From Pseudoalteromonas sp. A601 (GTDB lineage: Bacteria > Pseudomonadota > Gammaproteobacteria > Enterobacterales > Alteromonadaceae): DNA of 64,000 bases. The notes beneath the pieces were generated by a model, which did not search any database, was not told where the DNA came from, and worked only from the letters and a program-made list of their open reading frames with translations. Position 1 is the stretch's first letter. Each line of letters opens with the position of its first letter. Of this stretch, positions 59,701 to 64,000 are shown in pieces. Where the stretch lies: the NCBI RefSeq assembly GCF_002165575.1, contig NZ_MXQF01000011.1:62001-126000 (forward strand), given 5' to 3'. The position numbers and the translations under genes are program-made.

Positions 59701-62434
59701 CAGCACTTCGACTCCACGTTATATCAACTTTACCGTTGTAAGTTAAAGAGCCAGTATTATCTTCAAGCAACTCTACTGTATAAGCACTTGCATAATAGAG
59801 ATCTTGGTTCCCAATTATGAAGGAACCAATCGACTCTTGCTGCTCTTTAAACGTAGTATTAATTTCGCAATCTACATTACTAGCAAACGCGATATAATAC
59901 TCGCCTTCAATATAACCTTCACAGCCTTCGATAGAATCTACAACATAACCATCTGCTGGGATTATTTCAAAGCCTACATTTTGATAAATAAATGACTCTT
60001 GAATTACCGGTGATAATTCTCCATTATCGTTCGAATTTGCAGTCAGGGTTACTTTAGGGCGCTTAGCTAAGTAGCTAATCTGTGTTGCAGCTGAACACTC
60101 AGTACCTTGCTGGTAATGACAAACAATAATCTCATTCTCATCAGCTGAAACAAGTTCTAGAAACCATGTTATGCCATCAACTTCATAGCTCAATACTCCA
60201 TCAACAAAAGTTAAGCCTGTAAATTGCTCTCCATTTAGCTCTAATGTGTATCCTTCACTCGTAGGATACAAGAAATCAGTTCCACCATTTTCTCTATATA
60301 ACTCAGTCCATTGACTCAGCAGTTCCTCTGTAAATTCAGTATAATCAAAACTTTTACTATATTGATATACTAAAACACTTTCAATACTCGATGTAATCTT
60401 ACCTTCAGGATCAAAGTATTCAAATGTTCTTAAAACATAGTAATAATCATCTTTGACATTCAAAAACTCATGACGCATCTGCGCACTTAAATAGCAGCTA
60501 TCATCAAACCCAGTACAACTAGTAACTGCATTATTATCATAAAGATATAGCTTTCGAGTAAATTTACCGTCACTAATCTCGCCTTGATATGAAGTATGTC
60601 CCAATCCAATCATTACAGTACCATCAGGGTAAACATTCATATCAAATGATTGAGCGGTACCAATATAGCCATGCCAACGACCTATGAAGTCTTCATTTGT
60701 TAATGAGACAGGCTCTTTTTTGATCAGCAGTCCCGCCGTAGAGTTAGCTGCTTCATCTGAGTTTGCATCTAGAGTGACTAATTGGTAGCCAGCTCTGAGT
60801 GCTTTTGTAAACCAAAAGTCTGTTACTCCAACGTCCCCATCATTGTCATACATAACTGACAACTTAGTGCCTGATAATGACCAAGTGAACGGCTCATTAT
60901 TATCAGTGACTACTTCACCAGTCCCATCATTATTAAAAATAATAGTTTCAGGGTCGTCTGCATGAAAACCCAAATTCACGGTATCTAAAACCCAGGTTCC
61001 GATTAAGTCACCTTCGGTAAGCGTTAATGTTTTTGATTTATGAATTAAATTAGACGTATAAACATAAGGCACTTCAGGTGTCAGTGTTTCTTCACCGGTT
61101 ACAGTGTTAACTGTTTTACGTGATGTAGTCTCTGTAACATCAAGGGTTCGAAATACATCATTTTCAGCTAGAACTTCAAAACTCAAGGTATTGAGGAAAA
61201 TGGTATTACTCGTATTTTCCTCAGTATTTGTGTATTCATTATTTACTACAGGGTTTTCGAAACTTAACTTAATAACACCATCTACACTTTCCCAAGTTAA
61301 TTCACTTTGTGTAATCGAATTAAAAGTACCGCTGCCATCTTCATTTAATAGCAAATGATAAGCTCGGCTGTTGTGATAACGTGGAGAGTTAATAATGTAA
61401 TCACCCACTAGTGAGGTTTTAGAACCGGTTACCAAATCATCATCTTGCTTGATTTCTTCTTTGGTTTTTTCGATAATTTCAGGGTCTTTTTCATTTACTT
61501 CATTTTCAAACTTTTGTGCAACAGCTTCATCTGTAACCAACTCTAGAGTACTGTTAACACCTTCAGGTAATTGGTAATCTGGGTTATCTACAACAATTTT
61601 GATTAATGTCGCTAATTGAATTTTTTCATCGGCATCAACGTTCAGCAGTGCAGTATCAAGTTCTTCTTCATTACTTGGTTCAACACCGCCACGAGTTAAC
61701 AATGCATATTCAGCCGTAGTAACATTAGTAATGTTTACGCCAAAGTTATCCGTGCTATCAAGCGTATTATCATCGCCAGCTTGTGCCAAAAGCTTTTCAA
61801 CCGAGCTTAATTGAGAAACAAATTCAACACCAGGATTTGAAGCATCTAGACCTTTGGCCTTAACTCTTACCAACTTTTTGCTTGATGATTCATCTATATC
61901 TAACAATATATTGTAGCGTCCACTTGCATCCGCTTGAGTAGGAAAAGACTCATCACCAACAACAATTTCAAGCATTGCATTGGCAATAGGTTCATCGGTA
62001 ACCAGGCCTGTAATAGTCACATTCGACACTTTACGCTTAATAACTATTTCTTGTGTTTTTGAAGCCGTAGCACCTTTATCATCGGTTACTGTAACAGTAA
62101 AGTTAACTGTTATATCTTCTGTTATATCAGGGGAAGTAAATGTCGCATTGGCCGCTGACAGGCTATCACTTGTCAACTCGATACCAGCATCATGACTCCA
62201 GCTATAAGATGCAATGCTACCATCGTTATCAGTTGCATCAGCTTTGAGTGTAAATGCTTCTTGTTCTATCGCTTCAGTGGGAGCGACTAAACTAATAGTT
62301 GGGCTTTGATTTGTTGGATCGACTGGTGTAACTGGTGTTGTCCCACCACTGTCATCACCACCGCCTCCACAGCCAGTTAAAAGTAGTGCACTCGTAAATA
62401 AACCAATGCGTAGTTTGCTGTTGCAAAAATCCAT
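56762..62434 (-). CDS. Giant surface lipoprotein with PKD-like and leucine-rich repeats
   Basis: 1890 residues. Signal with lipobox FTSALLLTGCGGGGD, then a Thr/Pro/Gly linker. A PKD/cadherin-like domain (SPTISLVAPTEAIEQ to TASKTQEIVIKRK, about 45-135) and a carboxypeptidase-like strand unit follow. Then comes a duplicated region: GTWVLDTVNLGFH (about 490) and GEWSVDLVGEDTV (about 1035) start two copies of a long beta-rich unit. Three InlB-B/SprB-like repeats end CEINTTFKEQ, CQIDVTFKEF and CEVNVEFVET. Between the last two lies an LRR stretch (about 1480-1800; DLSNQTELVSLDIRETL type). Probably adhesion or binding at the cell surface; substrate unknown. Confidence 0.82.
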   Translation of the reverse strand: MDFCNSKLRIGLFTSALLLTGCGGGGDDSGGTTPVTPVDPTNQSPTISLVAPTEAIEQEAFTLKADATDNDGSIASYSWSHDAGIELTSDSLSAANATFTSPDITEDITVNFTVTVTDDKGATASKTQEIVIKRKVSNVTITGLVTDEPIANAMLEIVVGDESFPTQADASGRYNILLDIDESSSKKLVRVKAKGLDASNPGVEFVSQLSSVEKLLAQAGDDNTLDSTDNFGVNITNVTTAEYALLTRGGVEPSNEEELDTALLNVDADEKIQLATLIKIVVDNPDYQLPEGVNSTLELVTDEAVAQKFENEVNEKDPEIIEKTKEEIKQDDDLVTGSKTSLVGDYIINSPRYHNSRAYHLLLNEDGSGTFNSITQSELTWESVDGVIKLSFENPVVNNEYTNTEENTSNTIFLNTLSFEVLAENDVFRTLDVTETTSRKTVNTVTGEETLTPEVPYVYTSNLIHKSKTLTLTEGDLIGTWVLDTVNLGFHADDPETIIFNNDGTGEVVTDNNEPFTWSLSGTKLSVMYDNDGDVGVTDFWFTKALRAGYQLVTLDANSDEAANSTAGLLIKKEPVSLTNEDFIGRWHGYIGTAQSFDMNVYPDGTVMIGLGHTSYQGEISDGKFTRKLYLYDNNAVTSCTGFDDSCYLSAQMRHEFLNVKDDYYYVLRTFEYFDPEGKITSSIESVLVYQYSKSFDYTEFTEELLSQWTELYRENGGTDFLYPTSEGYTLELNGEQFTGLTFVDGVLSYEVDGITWFLELVSADENEIIVCHYQQGTECSAATQISYLAKRPKVTLTANSNDNGELSPVIQESFIYQNVGFEIIPADGYVVDSIEGCEGYIEGEYYIAFASNVDCEINTTFKEQQESIGSFIIGNQDLYYASAYTVELLEDNTGSLTYNGKVDITWSRSAEGVIEITPLSDFVLQEYESYSNSTGMNVATKDIAIKLTLTPLPEKGSNWFELARDIEQFQDDVLVDEYTSSYEVNKTNLDQRLVINDDDIVGEWSVDLVGEDTVYKVTFSDDGTGVSHNISDLSDESFTWQVTDNTMVLNFPEDGGTESLYITKDLNVGYQVVTQGVFEGEHYTDSGIMVRRNQQAITADNFAGRHQFRDGHGIDTHWSEIQVYDDGEIFFTFTTSAYQRGFEDGHLKRDLYTEYVDGRSQRVDWCDVTLDSCTLEGEFIYTLVAVDGQRYFIERTLGDGSFDEGTTAHLYIHDYSPSTEVNQFYEYDLDYIGLYQNDSNGIARWFVTYGDYDEAQDKQYYTFQIDDTEPVNVTLFDGKLELILDGQDTVIELMDNNRRDVTFCKYLKGNTCQPGDEVYLSFDAPEHTITVNSDGNGSLAVGDDSNVTHGSNWSTSINPNSGYELDEISGCDGYEDGSDYRIPYVKESCQIDVTFKEFIPLSAQANITDPALAMCVDSSDQTSLEDVTELRCHNQYNGEITSLSGLEVLPNLQVLELENINVGTDLDLSSLEGLTEFSIGYNIDSEQQAQIENVTFYDPSLITRLELRNQHIVTIDLSAYTSLQYLSLFYTPLIQIDLSNQTQLVNLDLQGTVLSQLDLTFNTQLESLRLNSGNLTELNIGHLTELRDAYLWDQGNVTELDITNLQKLTWLRIGRMGISSIDLSNQTELVSLDIRETLINNLDFSKLDSLASINVRGVEESLVPWDQLYLVSSISMGGQSYSSFNFSPFTNLTYLSVVDSSITEFATIANPQQLQTLSIRGNSALTQLDISAMTSLQDLILVSTAVTNLDFSNNANLQRAGVIDNPLHTVVGVEAITSNSAVLSFENNPLSSGTVSYLDDLRDNQGYYNISYSVSYSVTVNVIGNGSVSESSFLLSDGASRGINLYPDSGYEVASVTGCNGTWDSTDYYEVGPITESCEVNVEFVETTP

Positions 62435-62531
62435 TCTATTCCCCTCTTAAATGGATAAAGTTCTGTATATTATTTCGCTCATTAGAAATAGAAAAGCCAT
62501 AGCTGTACTATGGCTTGTATGTATTTCATTG

Positions 62532-63530
62532 TTATAACTTTTCTTTGACCTTGTTCAATTGTTCTGAAAACGTTAAATTTCTTAAATCTCCTAACCCTAC
62601 TTTCTCTGTAAGTTCAGCTAATTCGTTTTCAAATTTAAGCAGCTCATTCTCAATTTCTTTATCATCTAACGCTGTTTTTAAGTTTGTATACTCACTATAC
62701 AAACTATTAATACGAGCAATCTGGTGCGCGACAAGATCGGCTTTTAGCTTTATACCATCGTATTCACGGTAATTTTGCTGTGCATAAACTTGTCCTTGTT
62801 CTAAATGTATTTTTACATCACGGTAAACAGCAGGAAAGACGCTAGCTTTATCTGAATTAGCTAATTTATAAATTTTGTGAATATACTCAGAGAAATAAAA
62901 CTGCACTACGGCATCTTTTTCTAATGCTGTTAGCTGCTCTAAAAGCTGAGGTACATACTGCTCTACTTGTGCTTCTTTACCATCTATAAGTAACTGTTTT
63001 AGTTCTTGGTGTTGCTCATTCAATGTAGAATAGCGTTTTTCAAAATGAATCTTTGCGTCAATTTGAGTCAATACAGCAAACTCTTCTCTAACAGGCTTAA
63101 GCACTGCTGTAATACGCTCTTTTGAAACTGTAGCCCCTTCAACCAAGATAATAACTTGCTGACTTTGTTCCATAATTTCATCTGCTACTGTATCTGATGA
63201 AAACAATGACGCACTATCAAGGGCGTGACCTGGCGATAGTCTTAATTCAGCAAATTCACTTTCAAGCACTTGCCATACTTCTTTAGCCTCATATACTTTT
63301 TCTGTGTCGAAGTCAGCGAGCGCTTCCGAATCTATTAAATTATATGCTGTAAGAGCTTCTTGAAAAGCTTGTTCAGCCTTCTCATAAGCTAACTGTACTT
63401 GCTCTGGTGTTGCTTCATCACCAGTAAGCCCTGAGGTAATACTACCTAAATCTTTTTGTACTGATTCAATGGTTTTACAGCCCGTTAAACTCACACTTGC
63501 TATAATTGTTGCTAGCAATATTTTTTTCAT
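62532..63530 (-). CDS. Helical outer-membrane-type lipoprotein, unknown
   Basis: 332 residues from MKKILLATIIASVSLTGCKT, a classical lipobox. The ATG overlaps the stop of the upstream gene (TAATG), with GGAG before it; a start four codons earlier is open. The mature protein is nearly all helix, with heptad-like stretches (YEKAEQAFQEALTAYNLIDS; LKFENELAELTEKVGL) suggesting coiled coils. No enzyme motif seen. It may anchor or present the adjacent giant lipoprotein or the upstream beta-barrel protein. Confidence 0.65.
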   Translation of the reverse strand: MKKILLATIIASVSLTGCKTIESVQKDLGSITSGLTGDEATPEQVQLAYEKAEQAFQEALTAYNLIDSEALADFDTEKVYEAKEVWQVLESEFAELRLSPGHALDSASLFSSDTVADEIMEQSQQVIILVEGATVSKERITAVLKPVREEFAVLTQIDAKIHFEKRYSTLNEQHQELKQLLIDGKEAQVEQYVPQLLEQLTALEKDAVVQFYFSEYIHKIYKLANSDKASVFPAVYRDVKIHLEQGQVYAQQNYREYDGIKLKADLVAHQIARINSLYSEYTNLKTALDDKEIENELLKFENELAELTEKVGLGDLRNLTFSEQLNKVKEKL

Positions 63531-64000
63531 TAGTAGCTCCATTGCATACCAAGTGTATAAGCGATGTTAGTGTACTCAACTTCAGGTACTCTCAAGCGCT
63601 GTCCATTTTCTAAATTTTCAGTTACCACATCTCTAGTTTTATAATTTGCGTCTATACCCGCAACAACTGCAACATGCTGAAGCACCTGGTAGCGCATACC
63701 CGCTCTTGCAAAGACCCCCCAACCGTTAAAACTATCAGTCAGTGTCGTAGTTTCAAACTGAGTATTCTGGATTTGCGAATACATCGGCGAGCTTACTTCT
63801 CCTTCAATGTACCAACTATATTTGTTGAAGCTATCTTGTAATCGGCTATCATAGCGAGCACCTAAACTTAGCAATATGCCCATTTGATCTTCTGAGACTG
63901 AAATAACAGGGCTTAAATTTGAGGTATAGTTTTGCTGTTCACCAGTATGCCCACCATCCATGCCAGGTAAGGTATAACGAGCAGGGTTGTCAGGATCATC
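63530..64000 (-). CDS. Beta-barrel outer membrane protein, 5' end outside window
   Basis: The frame is open to the window edge (D-D-P-D-N-P-A-R upstream of the internal Met at 63961). The visible 156 residues are amphipathic beta strands (YSWYIEGEVSSPMYS, GWGVFARAGMRYQVLQHVAV, NIAYTLGMQWSY), ending with a C-terminal aromatic residue as expected for BAM-recognised barrels. Translationally coupled to the helical lipoprotein. Family unknown. Confidence 0.6.
   Translation of the reverse strand, partial: DDPDNPARYTLPGMDGGHTGEQQNYTSNLSPVISVSEDQMGILLSLGARYDSRLQDSFNKYSWYIEGEVSSPMYSQIQNTQFETTTLTDSFNGWGVFARAGMRYQVLQHVAVVAGIDANYKTRDVVTENLENGQRLRVPEVEYTNIAYTLGMQWSY

Overview
The window looks like a chromosomal segment of a marine gammaproteobacterium, most probably Pseudoalteromonas or a close relative. 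Base composition is AT-leaning. It carries a MotX-type sodium flagellar motor protein, Cti fatty-acid isomerase, DUF3802 and the ast arginine-catabolism genes. Gene order combines two blocks familiar from Escherichia coli: tsaE-amiB-mutL-miaA-hfq-hflX-hflK-hflC-purA and cutA-dsbD-fxsA-groESL. No rRNA, tRNA or CRISPR array was recognised.

Layout. (1) 1-15.1 kb: mostly accessory metabolism and envelope genes: an edge-truncated TraB/GumN protein, a decayed higBA toxin-antitoxin locus, modF-like double ABC ATPase, an adhesin-like periplasmic protein, a hybrid histidine kinase with a PilJ-type sensor, cti with a small partner, SDR and VOC proteins, a His-tailed secreted protein, and a tandem pair of secreted alkaline phosphatases. 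(2) 15.3-33.7 kb: conserved housekeeping: motX, purA, hflC/hflK, hflX, hfq, miaA, mutL, amiB, tsaE, accC/accB, aroQ, dsbD, cutA, fxsA, and groES/groEL behind a good sigma-32 type promoter. (3) about 33.8-39.8 kb: a compact integrated element with a P27-family terminase small subunit, a serine resolvase, a ParB-like/HTH protein with internal repeats, a three-gene overlapping cargo operon (one soluble protein and two small membrane proteins) and a tyrosine integrase. It has no capsid, portal or large terminase gene. (4) 40-44.8 kb: rnk, a parDE toxin-antitoxin pair, an HTH-like/membrane protein, the 3' end of a group II intron, nnr, two small membrane proteins and a 15-bp minisatellite. (5) 44.8-56.5 kb: speD, OsmC/YhfA, DUF3802, the astC-astA-astD genes with a candidate ArgR site, an HDOD protein, pabA/trpG, ydcH, a thioesterase, two 2OG-Fe(II) oxygenases and a class V aminotransferase-like protein. 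(6) 56.7-64 kb: a surface operon encoding a 1890-residue leucine-rich lipoprotein, a helical lipoprotein and a beta-barrel protein cut by the window edge.

How the parts work together. hfq, hflX, miaA, mutL, amiB and tsaE form one long leftward co-transcribed block for RNA, repair and cell-wall functions. aroQ-accB-accC form a second block and cutA-dsbD a third. The ast genes convert arginine to glutamate through succinylated intermediates. The element in region 3 is the best candidate for something undescribed. Its gene content fits a small phage satellite better than a prophage, because it has an orphan packaging-recognition subunit, and its three-gene cargo is a plausible anti-phage or membrane-acting module. 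That functional reading is inference. The genes, overlaps, repeats and missing structural genes are visible in the sequence.
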